Positions 35,503 to 44,009 of a stretch of DNA of 64,000 bases are shown here, piece by piece (positions within the stretch are counted from its first letter, which is position 1; each line of letters begins with the position of its first letter). Origin of the DNA: CAWCAW01 sp963714125 (GTDB lineage: Bacteria; Actinomycetota; Acidimicrobiia; Acidimicrobiales; UBA8190); the NCBI GenBank assembly GCA_963714125.1, contig OY970234.1, forward strand, positions 1,798,001-1,862,000, read 5' to 3'. The notes under the pieces are model-generated. The model saw only the letters and a program-made list of their open reading frames with translations. It was not told the origin of the DNA and did no database searches. A program made the position numbers and the translations under genes.

Positions 35503-36714
35503 TCATCGGTAGGTGTCCTGTCGTTCGAGTTGAGCGAGTGCGGTGCCGGCGGCCACGACTCCGGCGGCCGTATTCGGAGGATTGAGTATGGCTTCGATGC
35601 GACGCTCGTCGAGTGTCACGTCGCCGCGCCATCGCGCCGCATCGAGGAGAGCCTCATCGGAAGCATCGACCGGGAGGCCGAGGCGTCGACAGAGTTGTCG
35701 TCGTGCTTCGGAGCGCACCGGAGCAATGGCATCGGCCCACTCGTCGCTCTTTCTGGTCGACAACAGTGTCGCCATGGCGTCGACATACTTTCTTCGAGCG
35801 GGCAGCATGGTCCGTTCGGGCTCTTGCAAAGGTCCGAAGCGGCGCGCCGCGGAGAGCATCCAGACCAAAACGGCCAACACGGCCAGGGCGAGGCCCCAGC
35901 GCCACGACGCCGGCAACCCGGGCAAGCCGCGCCCTGGTCGTCCGAATCCGTGGTCGTATTCGTCGAATACGACAGCCGATCTGGCGCCTCCGGCGAGATC
36001 CAAGGCGAACGCGGCGTTGTCGAGTTGGCCGATGGAGCCGTTTTGCAGTGCCGAGGATGACGCCAGCAAGACCAACGTGCCGGGCCCGGTGCCGAGGACG
36101 GCGAGCGTGCCGGTCGAACCGACGAGCAGCGGCACCTCTGAGGAGCCTGACACAGATAAAGAGTCATAGCTCCCAAGCCCCGAGGACAGCACTGACGCGA
36201 TAGCGCGCACTTCGCTCTGGTCGCCGGTGGGATGGGTCACGCCAGCGGGAATCTCGCGCCACCGGGGCGGGGGCGAGCCGAGTAAGCCACCCAGCGCACC
36301 AGAGGCCGGCAGCGTGCCCCCGAGAACCACTCGATTTCCCTCACGCAGGGCGCGCCGCAGGGCGGCGGTGTCGGACGTGTTCCACTCCGTCGGATCGAGC
36401 ACGAAGATGGTGCTGTGGTGGGAAACGTTCAACTCTGCGAGTGGGTCGGTAAGGCGAGTCACGTTGTAGCCCCGCTCGGCTAGAAGTTGGGCGAAGGCCT
36501 CGGTCCCCGACGCCGAGCTGTCATATGTTGACGACGGCCCTGACGCACCGTTGTTACCCCCAATGCCGCCGGTGATCGACGAGACGAGCTCGGCGCCCAA
36601 GAGGACGGCAAGGATGATCCAAACCAGACGCCACCGACGAGGGAGGCGCCGCCATCTCTCGCCCGCCGACGGTTGAGGTTCCGAGAGCCCGGGAGTCCGC
36701 AGCGTGGACGTCAT
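35503..36714 (-). CDS. DUF4350-domain membrane protein
   Basis: 403 residues. A membrane helix near 30-50 is followed by an outside domain with SSTYDSSASGTEAFAQLLAE and STIFVLDPTEW, characteristic of DUF4350, then a second helix near 270-290 and a cytoplasmic tail. The ATG at 36714 overlaps the stop of the DUF4129 gene (ATGA). Usually found in this cluster. Confidence 0.85.
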   Translation of the reverse strand: MTSTLRTPGLSEPQPSAGERWRRLPRRWRLVWIILAVLLGAELVSSITGGIGGNNGASGPSSTYDSSASGTEAFAQLLAERGYNVTRLTDPLAELNVSHHSTIFVLDPTEWNTSDTAALRRALREGNRVVLGGTLPASGALGGLLGSPPPRWREIPAGVTHPTGDQSEVRAIASVLSSGLGSYDSLSVSGSSEVPLLVGSTGTLAVLGTGPGTLVLLASSSALQNGSIGQLDNAAFALDLAGGARSAVVFDEYDHGFGRPGRGLPGLPASWRWGLALAVLAVLVWMLSAARRFGPLQEPERTMLPARRKYVDAMATLLSTRKSDEWADAIAPVRSEARRQLCRRLGLPVDASDEALLDAARWRGDVTLDERRIEAILNPPNTAAGVVAAGTALAQLERQDTYR

Positions 36715-37400
36715 GGCCCGTCGGCCCCCGCCGCTATCGACTCGCGTTGCGATCCGGGGTGGACCTCGGTGAGCACGTGCGGCCAAGAATCACGGGCCGT
36801 AGTGGCGTCGAAGGATGTGGCCGGCTCGCGCCCGTACACAATCATTTCGTGGCGCCGGGCGAGGGCGTCGAAGGTGGGGGAATCGATTCGCACCGATAGC
36901 TGGTGACGGGTCTGGGACGTGTATTCGGCGATCACCCCGCTTGTCTTCAGGCGCAGGAGCCCAGCCCGAAAGCGCAACCGCACAGCGGCCTCGTGATCGC
37001 CGCTCAGTTCGGCTTCGTCGGCGCGTCGCTCAAGAGCGCCAGCGTCTTCGCCGAGGCCACCGGCGGATGGCCCCGTTCCTCTCTGCGCCGAGATGCGACC
37101 GCGACGCCTGATGAGCAGCGTGGCGACGAGTACACCAACACCCAGCGCCAATACGCCCAGAGCTACCGGCCAGGCGCCGCCGAAGGCGAACGTGAAGCCA
37201 TGACCGATGTGTACCAGTACGTGATGGAAGATCCATCGCAGCGGTCTTCCCAATGCCCAATCGGCGGCCTGCCCGATGGCATGGATGACACCGGCGAGCG
37301 GTCGCGGCGTGTGCGATGGCGTCGTCCGGTAAGGCGCTTTAGAAAGGATGTGGTCAACCTGGCGGCGGGCAGTCGACGAGTAGTCCGAGGTTCCGGGCAT
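36711..37400 (-). CDS. DUF4129-domain membrane protein
   Basis: 229 residues. One long hydrophobic region (about 75-95) is followed by a cytoplasmic DUF4129 domain: ADEAELSGDHEAAVRLRFRA, GLLRLKTSGVI. The domain is typically fused to transglutaminases or stands beside DUF4350 and MoxR genes. Nine bases separate it from the upstream gene. Confidence 0.83.
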   Translation of the reverse strand: MPGTSDYSSTARRQVDHILSKAPYRTTPSHTPRPLAGVIHAIGQAADWALGRPLRWIFHHVLVHIGHGFTFAFGGAWPVALGVLALGVGVLVATLLIRRRGRISAQRGTGPSAGGLGEDAGALERRADEAELSGDHEAAVRLRFRAGLLRLKTSGVIAEYTSQTRHQLSVRIDSPTFDALARRHEMIVYGREPATSFDATTARDSWPHVLTEVHPGSQRESIAAGADGP

Positions 37401-37409
37401 TGCCCCTCT

Positions 37410-38711
37410 TTACTCCGTCGTCGTCCCGGGGTCCGCCGGCGTCTCAGGTGGCGGTGGTGGCGCTGAAGGCAACGGTGGCAGAGAAAGGGGTATCGGCGGA
37501 GGTGCCGGCGGGGCGGGCGGAGGCGGGTTTATGCGTGGGGGCAGTTGCGGTGCCGGTGGTGGTGGCGGGGCTGACGCTGGCGGAGGCTGATAGATCAGCG
37601 GAGGAAGTTGCGCCGGCGTTGGTGGTGGTGGTGGTGGTGGTGGGTACCCACCAGGCGGTGAGTAATACCCGGGTGGCGGGTACCCGGGCGGTGGGTAGTT
37701 GCCAGGCGGTGGGTAGTAGCCCGATGGATAGCCGTAACCACCAGGCGGCGGGTAGAAACCCGCTGGCGGCCGAATGAACGACAGCGCCGAACTTGTTGGC
37801 GCCACTCCCAATTGAGAGGCGAGAAATTGGATGTCAAAACCTTCTTTGCGGACGCGTAAGTCGATGGAGAGGATAACGAGGATTCCTGCCGTAAATGGCG
37901 CCGCGATGGTGAGGGTTGCGGTCCGAATAAAGAAGCCGACGATGGCGTTCGCAGTCGTGTTGTCGTGTGATGAAAAGAGGACGACCGCAGAGACGGCAAC
38001 GAGGGCGCTACTGAACACGCCGACGAGCAATCCGGTTAGAAATTCGGTGCCGAACACCGACCACCAATTCCTCCGACACAAGCTGATGGACCTGCGTATT
38101 GCCTTCCAACCGTGAATGTTCTCGATCATGAGGGTGGGAACGGCGAGCCGTGCGCACACAAAGATCCAGATGAAATATACGAACCACGTTATTCCACCGA
38201 GCACGCCGATCACGATGGCGAGGGCGGGGACATGGATGACGGCAAAGACGACCACCAGCACACCAACCCCAAGCCCCGGCCCCCAAGTGACGCCAAAGCT
38301 CAACAGGAGAATCCAGAGCAAGGCGAAGAAGCGAGTCGCACCGAACCTCAATGCTTCGCGCCAATCCGCTGGCTGCCCCAGGTACGTCCGGGCAATGATG
38401 CGGAAACAGGTTGCTGTGGCGAGCACACTGGCGATCTCGGACACCACAAGGAGGAGTGCTTGCCCTGTCAGGTAGGCCGGCAGGCCGATTATGTGCGGCT
38501 GTGCCGGTGTGAGGCCGAAGGGATTTGTTGTCGTGGTTGTTTTGGGTAGCGAAGTGGACACCGATATGAGGGCTTCGAGAACTCCGGCCGGAATGGCGAT
38601 GATCAACACCGCCTTGGCCATCGACAGAAAGTTGCGTCCGAAGATCTTGAAACCAGCGTCAAGCCGTTCGCCAACACCGAGGGGACGGAGCATCGGAGGC
38701 ACCGAAGACAT
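37410..38711 (-). CDS. DUF7544-like membrane protein with Pro/Tyr-rich tail
   Basis: 433 residues. Residues 1-300 hold about six membrane helices and resemble the membrane domain of the glycerophosphodiester phosphodiesterase-like/DUF7544 families (by eye: RPLGVGERLDAGFKIFGRN). The last about 115 residues are a Pro/Gly/Tyr-rich tail with units like GYYPPPGNYPPPG. The tail may mediate cytoplasmic contacts. The ATG at 38711 follows GGAG; a GTG lies one codon earlier. It is the first gene of the five-gene MoxR operon. Confidence 0.8.
   Translation of the reverse strand: MSSVPPMLRPLGVGERLDAGFKIFGRNFLSMAKAVLIIAIPAGVLEALISVSTSLPKTTTTTNPFGLTPAQPHIIGLPAYLTGQALLLVVSEIASVLATATCFRIIARTYLGQPADWREALRFGATRFFALLWILLLSFGVTWGPGLGVGVLVVVFAVIHVPALAIVIGVLGGITWFVYFIWIFVCARLAVPTLMIENIHGWKAIRRSISLCRRNWWSVFGTEFLTGLLVGVFSSALVAVSAVVLFSSHDNTTANAIVGFFIRTATLTIAAPFTAGILVILSIDLRVRKEGFDIQFLASQLGVAPTSSALSFIRPPAGFYPPPGGYGYPSGYYPPPGNYPPPGYPPPGYYSPPGGYPPPPPPPPTPAQLPPLIYQPPPASAPPPPPAPQLPPRINPPPPAPPAPPPIPLSLPPLPSAPPPPPETPADPGTTTE
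37615..37765. repeat. Short tandem repeats encoding the Pro/Tyr-rich tail
   Basis: Imperfect repeats of about 15-24 bases with a GGCGGTGGGTA core encode PPPGNY/PPPGY units, and a run of GGT units encodes a poly-proline stretch. It lies within the membrane-protein gene. Confidence 0.6.
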
Positions 38712-39045
38712 CACGCACTCTCCGACGTGGCGTTGGCGGCGGCTACTCGATCCGTTTCAGAAAGACGGCGCCGGTTGAATTTGCCGTTGCCGACTGTGCC
38801 AGGGACCCGTCGGCAGCTCGAGATCACAACCACAAGGTCTCCTGGAGGCCGGAGCCTCTTCGGCGTCAACGGGTCCGGACAAACAGGATAACGCCAGGCC
38901 CGGCCGTAGTGGGAGCCTTTATGGCCCGCGCTGAGATTGTCATCACCAGCGGGGCGTGCTGGCCAGGCTCGGTGTTGTCCAAAAGGACCGGTTGGGGTCG
39001 GCGTCCGATGTCCGCACCCTGGCGGACTGCCGTACCCTGGACCCG
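38712..39045. other. 334-base intergenic region
   Basis: This is a divergent region between the MoxR operon and a PAP2-like gene. The frame of the PAP2-like gene is open back to 38956 but there is no convincing start there. No clear hairpin or promoter was recognised. Confidence 0.5.
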
Positions 39046-39699
39046 ATGGTCTTGGTGGAGCCGCGTCCCCGGCAAGAGGTGAGTCCTTCCCCGTCTACGG
39101 GATTCTGGACGATCATTGAATTGCTGCTGGGGGTCTGTCTTTTGAGCGGAGCGGCGCTAGCCGGCCTCGTCCTCATTCATCGACCGTGGCCGAACCGTCT
39201 GGACCGGGTCGGCGCCGCGGTGTTACGTGAGGATTTCAAGACACACCTCGCTGCTCAGGTCGTGCACCTGGGCTCGATGTCGGCGCTCGTCATCGGCGTG
39301 GCCGTCTTTTTCGTTTTGGCGCTGTTTCGGGACCGAGTCCGAGCCGTAGCCGTTCTGATCGCGCCCGTCAGTGCTGTTCTCGTCGTAGAACACGTGGCCA
39401 AGCCTCTCGTGGGACGCCACTTGGGCGACAGTCATGCGTTCTCGTATCCGTCAGGGACGGTGACGGTGGTGGCTGCTCTGGCCGCCTGTGCGCTGCTGGT
39501 CGCACCGGCCGTGTTGAAGGCACCCGTGGCGTTGATCGGGGTCGTAGTTCTTGGTGCCGTTTGTGCGGCTGTCGTCATCCTTCGTTGGCATTACGTGACC
39601 GACGCCTTGGGCGGGGCGTGCGTGGGTGTCGGAGCCGTCTTCGTCATCGACGCGCTCGGCCACATCGGCGCCAGATGGTTCGGCCTCAGCCGACGCTGA
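39046..39699 (+). CDS. PAP2-like membrane protein with altered motif
   Basis: 217 residues, about five or six helices. The PAP2 layout is seen: KPLVGRHLGDSHAFSYPSGT and RWHYVTDALGG. But the first motif lacks the RP pair, and PSGH reads PSGT, losing the His that supports phosphate transfer. The third-motif His and Asp remain. It may be a weak or non-catalytic phosphatase relative. The ATG at 39046 is chosen; a longer start is less likely. Confidence 0.75.
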   Translation: MVLVEPRPRQEVSPSPSTGFWTIIELLLGVCLLSGAALAGLVLIHRPWPNRLDRVGAAVLREDFKTHLAAQVVHLGSMSALVIGVAVFFVLALFRDRVRAVAVLIAPVSAVLVVEHVAKPLVGRHLGDSHAFSYPSGTVTVVAALAACALLVAPAVLKAPVALIGVVVLGAVCAAVVILRWHYVTDALGGACVGVGAVFVIDALGHIGARWFGLSRR

Positions 39700-39746
39700 C
39701 GCCAATGGTGTTCGACGCCGGCGAGTGATGCGACCAATGTGGCGAG

Positions 39747-39923
39747 TTACGCCGGCTTTCTGAACATCAGCACGTCGGACCCGTCACGGTTGGTGACGCT
39801 GATGAGTTTCCAGCCGTCGGCGCGACGGGCGCGCAGGGCGGCAACGAACTCGGGCTCGTCTCGGGGGGACTCCTGACGGGCCTCCCCCGGCAACAATGTG
39901 ACCCCGTAGCGCCACCGCTCCAC
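39747..39923 (-). CDS. Small DUF4177-like protein
   Basis: About 58 residues from a GTG at 39923: VERWRYGVTLLPGEA, then EFVAALRARRADGWKLISVT, and GSDVLMFRKPA at the end. The W-Y start, the GW(K/E)L(I/V)SV block and the aromatic-x-(R/K)P end resemble DUF4177. The frame is open to 40112 but the added part does not look like the family. No membrane helix. Confidence 0.45.
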   Translation of the reverse strand: MERWRYGVTLLPGEARQESPRDEPEFVAALRARRADGWKLISVTNRDGSDVLMFRKPA

Positions 39924-40136
39924 TGCCAGGAAACTAGCGAGCGAGCCATCCTGCCGCCAATGTCCAGCTGAGGGCCGTGGCGTCGGCGAGAGCTCCGACG
40001 CATCGCCATGTGAACGCTCGATTTCATTGTCCCGGTGGCTCTTCCACGGCCGGGGATCGAGGCGTAACGTCCCCCTAAATCTGCGAAGGCGCCACCCGTC
40101 TGGGGCCAGCACACCCTGGTGGTGAGTCGCAGCAGG

Positions 40137-40166
40137 AAACGGGAGGCCCCAGCGGCCTCCCGTTTT
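40137..40166 (+). terminator. Strong hairpin with T tract, no obvious gene to end
   Basis: AACGGGAGGCC (40138-40148) pairs with GGCCTCCCGTT (40154-40164) around a five-base loop CCAGC, followed by TTTT ending at 40166. It is a textbook intrinsic terminator on the + strand. The nearest + strand gene upstream ends at 39699, with a minus-strand gene between. Confidence 0.7.
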
Positions 40167-40207
40167 CGCGGTAACGCTCAGACGGCTCGCATCGCACGCG
40201 TGGCACC

Positions 40208-40948
40208 ATGACCAACGTGAAAGACGGGCCTCTCAGTGCGCTTCAGTACGACCATATGGCGCAGGCCTACGCGCGCGACAGTGTTACGAATCCGTTCAAC
40301 GCCTACTACGAGCGGCCGGCGACCATTTCACTTCTCGGACAGGTGGCCGGGCAACGAGTGTTGGAGATCGGTTGCGGATCGGGTGCGCTGACCCAATGGC
40401 TCGTGGACAATGACGCCACGGTGACCGGGCTGGATGTAAGTGAGCAGATGCTGTCTCTGGCGGGCCGGACGATAGGGAAACGTGCTCGATTGTTGCGTGC
40501 TGATGTGGCCGAGCCGTTGCCGTTTGCAGACGAGAGCTTCGATGTCGTTGTGGCCGCACTCGTTCTTCACTACGTCCGGGACTGGGAAGCAGTCCTGCAG
40601 GAGCTTCACAGGGTGTTGGGCCACGGCGGCGCGGTGGTCATCTCGACCCACCATCCCACCATGGACTGGGAGCACACTCCTGACGATTACTTCGCCACTA
40701 CCCAGGTTTCCGAGCACTGGCACAAGGGTTCTGCCGAATTCGAGGTGACCTTCTGGCGACGGCCATTGACGGCAATGACCCAAGCCATAGCCGCGGCCGG
40801 CTTTGTCATAGAGCAACTCGTCGAGCCCCAACCAAGCTCGGAGCTTCGCGAGCGAGACCAGGGTTCGTACGAACTCCTCCGCACGCGCCCGAGATTTCTT
40901 TTCTTCCGATTATTGCGAACACGGAGTCCGCAATCTGATGAGCACTGA
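40208..40948 (+). CDS. Class I SAM-dependent methyltransferase
   Basis: 246 residues. VLEIGCGSGALTQWL is motif I, GLDVSEQMLSLAGR motif II, VVVAALVLHYVRDWEAVL motif IV region. EVTFWRRPLTAMTQAI and GFVIEQLVEPQPSSELRER match the protein at 12766, so they are paralogues. No flanking biosynthetic gene shows its target. Start ATG at 40208. Its stop is two bases before the tRNA-Gly end (opposite strand). Confidence 0.88.
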   Translation: MTNVKDGPLSALQYDHMAQAYARDSVTNPFNAYYERPATISLLGQVAGQRVLEIGCGSGALTQWLVDNDATVTGLDVSEQMLSLAGRTIGKRARLLRADVAEPLPFADESFDVVVAALVLHYVRDWEAVLQELHRVLGHGGAVVISTHHPTMDWEHTPDDYFATTQVSEHWHKGSAEFEVTFWRRPLTAMTQAIAAAGFVIEQLVEPQPSSELRERDQGSYELLRTRPRFLFFRLLRTRSPQSDEH

Positions 40949-40949
40949 G

Positions 40950-41020
40950 AGCGGGCGACGGGAATCGAACCCGCATGACCAGCTTGGAAGGCTGGGACTC
41001 TGCCATTGAGCTACGCCCGC
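40950..41020 (-). tRNA. tRNA-Gly (UCC)
   Basis: The reverse strand gives a 7-bp acceptor GCGGGCG/CGCCCGC, D arm GCTC/GAGT, anticodon stem CCAGC/GCTGG around loop CTTCCAA (anticodon TCC), T loop TTCGATT, and discriminator T. CCA is not encoded. Confidence 0.95.
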
Positions 41021-41116
41021 GACGAACCAAGGTTAGCTGACGACGCCAGCTGCCTGGTTGTGGTGACTACTGGATGACGGGCTGATGCCGACGTCGTACA
41101 CAGCGCGCACGGTGTC

Positions 41117-41875
41117 TCACATCATGTCTCTGACGAAGTCGGGAAGCTCGCCGACGATGCGGTACTGCCCGGCCAAGGCGTCATCCTCGATGATCTCGGC
41201 AATGGCGTCGGCTACGACGGTGGGGGAGTGCAGCGGAAGGAGCTCACGAGCCAGTTGAGCCCAGGGTGCCTCGGTGGTCCCGTCTCCTGATTTGGCCAGC
41301 AATGGCGTGTCGATGAGACCCGGAAGCACGGCGTTGACCCGAATCCCATGCGTCGCCATCAACCCGGCACAGGCGCGCGTGAACATGACGACTCCGGCCT
41401 TAGTGGCCGAGTACCCGGGTTCGTCTTCGAGTGGCAACAACGCTCCAATCGAAGCAACGTTGACGATCGACCCGCCGCCCCGGGCGCCCAGTCGGTCGAC
41501 GGCAAGTCGGGTGCCGAGGATCACCGCACCAAGGTTGATCAAGACCTGGCTCAACAGCATGTGCGGATCCGTGACTGGCCACAGTGGCTCGCCACAGACG
41601 ATGCCGGCGTTATTGCACAAGATGTCGAAGCCGCCGAAATGCTCCTGGGTGACGTCGAACATGGCGACCAGTTCCTCGAGCCGGCTCACGTCGACCCGAG
41701 TGAACTCGGCACTCCCGCCTGCCTCGGTGATGGCGGCGACGGTGGCCGCGCCTCCGGTCTCGTCGATGTCGGCGACGACGACAGAGGCGCCGCGGGCGGC
41801 CAGGGTATGTGCACAGGTCCTGCCGATGCCCGACCCCGCTCCGGTGACAATGGCAACTTTGCCGGCGATCTCCAC
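41117..41875 (-). CDS. SDR-family oxidoreductase
   Basis: 252 residues. NAD(P) motif TGAGSGIGR, VVVADIDETGG (Asp favours NAD), NNAG, catalytic Ser in NVASIGALLP and the YSATK active site. Substrate unknown. The GTG at 41875 gives the usual N-terminus VEIAGKVAIVTG; an ATG at 41911, five bases after the MFS stop, is possible through coupling. It is downstream of the MFS gene in the same direction, so it may share the TetR-controlled promoter. Confidence 0.87.
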   Translation of the reverse strand: MEIAGKVAIVTGAGSGIGRTCAHTLAARGASVVVADIDETGGAATVAAITEAGGSAEFTRVDVSRLEELVAMFDVTQEHFGGFDILCNNAGIVCGEPLWPVTDPHMLLSQVLINLGAVILGTRLAVDRLGARGGGSIVNVASIGALLPLEDEPGYSATKAGVVMFTRACAGLMATHGIRVNAVLPGLIDTPLLAKSGDGTTEAPWAQLARELLPLHSPTVVADAIAEIIEDDALAGQYRIVGELPDFVRDMM

Positions 41876-41916
41876 GCAGCGAGGATAGGCGACCGCCGCC
41901 AAGGTGCCCATGGCGT

Positions 41917-43206
41917 TCAGGCAGGGGGGTCCGGTCGATTGGGATCGTTGTCGCCGCCGGATCCCGGACCGGCCACTTGGCTCCGGTAGCGACGGAATCC
42001 GGGCAGCGCACCCACCAAAGCCAGGGCGCCCACGATGCACGCCAGTCCTCCCGAGACGATGGAGAACTCGGTACTCACCAGCGCGGCCACGGTGCCGGCC
42101 TCCATGTCACCAAGTCTCGGACCGCCCGTCACCACGGCGATCTGGAATGACGACAACCGGCTTCGGAAACTGTCAGGTATTGACGCCTGCAGGACGGTGT
42201 TGCGCAGCACCGCCGAGATCACGTCGGCCCATCCCGCCAGGGCCAAGAGCACCAGTGCGATCCACAGCACGTGAGTGAGACCGAACAGGGTGATGGCGGC
42301 TCCCCACGCCAACACGGCAACGGTGATGGCCCAGCCCTGACGGCGCAGATGGGACACCCATCCGGTGATGAATGCGCCGACCAGGGCGCCGGCTCCGGGC
42401 GCGGCGTAGAGGAAGCCGAGGACGGTGGTGCCGGCTAACGCACCGCGAAAATGGTTGGCCGCCAGGGCGGGAAACAGCGCTCTGGGCATGCCGAAGACCA
42501 TGGCGTTGATGTCGATCAGAAAGACACCTTGAATGGCGTGGCGTCCTTTGAGGTAGCGCACACCTTCCACGATCGATCCGATCCCAGGACGAGTGGTTCC
42601 CGGCGTGGGCGGGATGCGCGAGATGGCGAAGCACGTCAGCGCGCTGATGACGTAGGTACCGGCGTCGATGCTGTAGACGCCGGGGAGTCCAATGGGGCGA
42701 AGGAGCAAGCCTGACAGGGCCGGTCCGACCACGGTCCCCACCTGAAAGACGATCTGGTTGAACGCGTAGGCCGCCGTCAGGTGGGCGGGTTGGACGAGTG
42801 CGGGCGTCGACGCCAGACGAGCCGTGCTGACAAATCCACTGAGCGCTCCTGAGGCGGCGCTGACAAGGTAAATGGCGACGAGCGATGGCGAGGTCTGCAA
42901 CGAGTTGACGGCGAGGCCGGCACTGGTGAGGACGAGAAGACCCGTCGAGACGATCATGAGCGTTCTGCGATCCACGGCGTCGCCCACGGCCCCGCCGATG
43001 AGCGACCCCAGGACCAGGGGGATCAACTGAGCCAGGCTGACCGCCCCGACCTGAAACGAGGAGTGGGTCAGTTCGTAGACCTGGTATGGGATGGCCACCA
43101 CCGTGAGCTGGGAGCCCAAGGTAGAGACGAGCGTCCCGGAGAACAACCAGCGGAAGTCCCGGCTCTCGCGCAGCGGTGCGAAGTCGACCAGGATCCGTCT
43201 GGGCAC
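41917..43206 (-). CDS. MFS exporter (EntS-like)
   Basis: 429 residues, twelve helices. RDFRWLFSGTLVSTLGSQ opens the fold and IGGAVGDAVDRRTLMI is the inter-helix 2/3 loop. It resembles enterobactin-exporter-like MFS and is related in pattern to the partial MFS at the left edge. The first GTG, at 43206, lies six bases after a TAGGGT element, so translation may be leaderless; a TTG at 43212 is less likely. It is divergent from tetR. Confidence 0.87.
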   Translation of the reverse strand: MPRRILVDFAPLRESRDFRWLFSGTLVSTLGSQLTVVAIPYQVYELTHSSFQVGAVSLAQLIPLVLGSLIGGAVGDAVDRRTLMIVSTGLLVLTSAGLAVNSLQTSPSLVAIYLVSAASGALSGFVSTARLASTPALVQPAHLTAAYAFNQIVFQVGTVVGPALSGLLLRPIGLPGVYSIDAGTYVISALTCFAISRIPPTPGTTRPGIGSIVEGVRYLKGRHAIQGVFLIDINAMVFGMPRALFPALAANHFRGALAGTTVLGFLYAAPGAGALVGAFITGWVSHLRRQGWAITVAVLAWGAAITLFGLTHVLWIALVLLALAGWADVISAVLRNTVLQASIPDSFRSRLSSFQIAVVTGGPRLGDMEAGTVAALVSTEFSIVSGGLACIVGALALVGALPGFRRYRSQVAGPGSGGDNDPNRPDPPA

Positions 43207-43212
43207 GGCCAA

Positions 43213-43250
43213 ACCCTAGCAGTGACTGGGGGATAGTCAATATACTGACT
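43213..43250. promoter_or_regulatory. Divergent promoter with TetR-type operator
   Basis: The palindrome at 43235-43250, AGTCAATATACTGACT, matches its reverse complement at 14 of 16 positions. For the MFS gene, TTGACT (43235-43240 on the reverse strand), 16 bases, and TAGGGT (43213-43218) form a promoter. For tetR, TATACT (43241-43246) could be a -10. The operator covers both. AGTGAC at 43221 and GTCACT at 43255 form an outer symmetric pair. Confidence 0.7.
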
Positions 43251-43302
43251 GGTGGTCACTCATACTCGGTACGATACGGAGAGCTACTCCAAGGGAGCGG
43301 TG

Positions 43303-43902
43303 ATGGCGAGGACAAAGCCGGCCGACGAGCGTCGCGCTGACCTACTGAAAGCGGGCGAGGCGCTCTTTGTCGCCAAAGGGGTGGCGGCCACCACCCTGGA
43401 GGACATCACCACCACGGCGGGAGTCTCCAAGGGACTCTTCTATCTGTACTTTCGCTCCAAAGACGATCTGGTCTTCGCTCTGCAGGAGCAGTTCGTCAGC
43501 GAGTTCGCCGAGAGGGTCCGGGTCGTGACCGAATCACGACCCGACTGGCCCGGCAAGCTCGACGTCTGCATCCAAGCCTGCTTTGACCGCTTCCAGGCCC
43601 AGGACCAGCTGCATGAGGTGCTTTTCCGCCATGCCGGCCACTCGACGGTCGCCGCGGAGCAACCAGCCCACAACCGCCTGGTCGACGCCATCCGATCATT
43701 GCTTTGCGATGGTGTCGACGCCGGCGCATTTCGTATCGAGGACATCGAAGCCACAGCCTTGCTGATTTTCAGCGCCATGCACGCCTTTGACCCCACCTTC
43801 CGAGACGACGACCGTGTCGGCGACGATCGGCTGGTGCGGGCCACGCAGCAATTGGTGCGCCGGGCCGTGGGTGTCGAAGGAGCACCGGCGTCAACGTGTT
43901 GA
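43303..43902 (+). CDS. TetR-family transcriptional repressor
   Basis: 199 residues. The N-terminal helix-turn-helix is GVAATTLEDITTTAGVSKGL followed by FYLYFRSKDDLVFAL, typical of TetR. The C-terminal part binds an unknown ligand. GGGAG lies six bases before the ATG at 43303. It diverges from the MFS gene and almost surely represses it through the palindrome between them. Confidence 0.93.
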   Translation: MARTKPADERRADLLKAGEALFVAKGVAATTLEDITTTAGVSKGLFYLYFRSKDDLVFALQEQFVSEFAERVRVVTESRPDWPGKLDVCIQACFDRFQAQDQLHEVLFRHAGHSTVAAEQPAHNRLVDAIRSLLCDGVDAGAFRIEDIEATALLIFSAMHAFDPTFRDDDRVGDDRLVRATQQLVRRAVGVEGAPASTC

Positions 43903-43957
43903 GGCGCTCCTCGGGCACCTACGACGCAGTGCCAGCGCCGTGGGTCACGGCGACGAG

Positions 43958-43987
43958 CCCTGCCTGAGAGGCGGAAACCAGGCAGGG
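43958..43987. terminator. Hairpin between convergent genes
   Basis: CCCTGCCTG (43958-43966) pairs with CAGGCAGGG (43979-43987) around a 12-base loop, between the stops of tetR and the beta-propeller gene. No T tract, so a U-less terminator as often seen in actinobacteria. Confidence 0.5.
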
Positions 43988-44009
43988 GCCCGTCGCCAAG
44001 CCCATGATC

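Noticed and set aside
37615..37765. Short repeats that could suggest a CRISPR array
   Set aside because: They are imperfect coding repeats for a Pro/Tyr tail, with no spacers, and no cas genes are present. The PD-(D/E)XK gene is a RecB-type nuclease without Cas neighbours.
40950..41020. Integration site at tRNA-Gly
   Set aside because: No repeat of the tRNA end and no integrase nearby.
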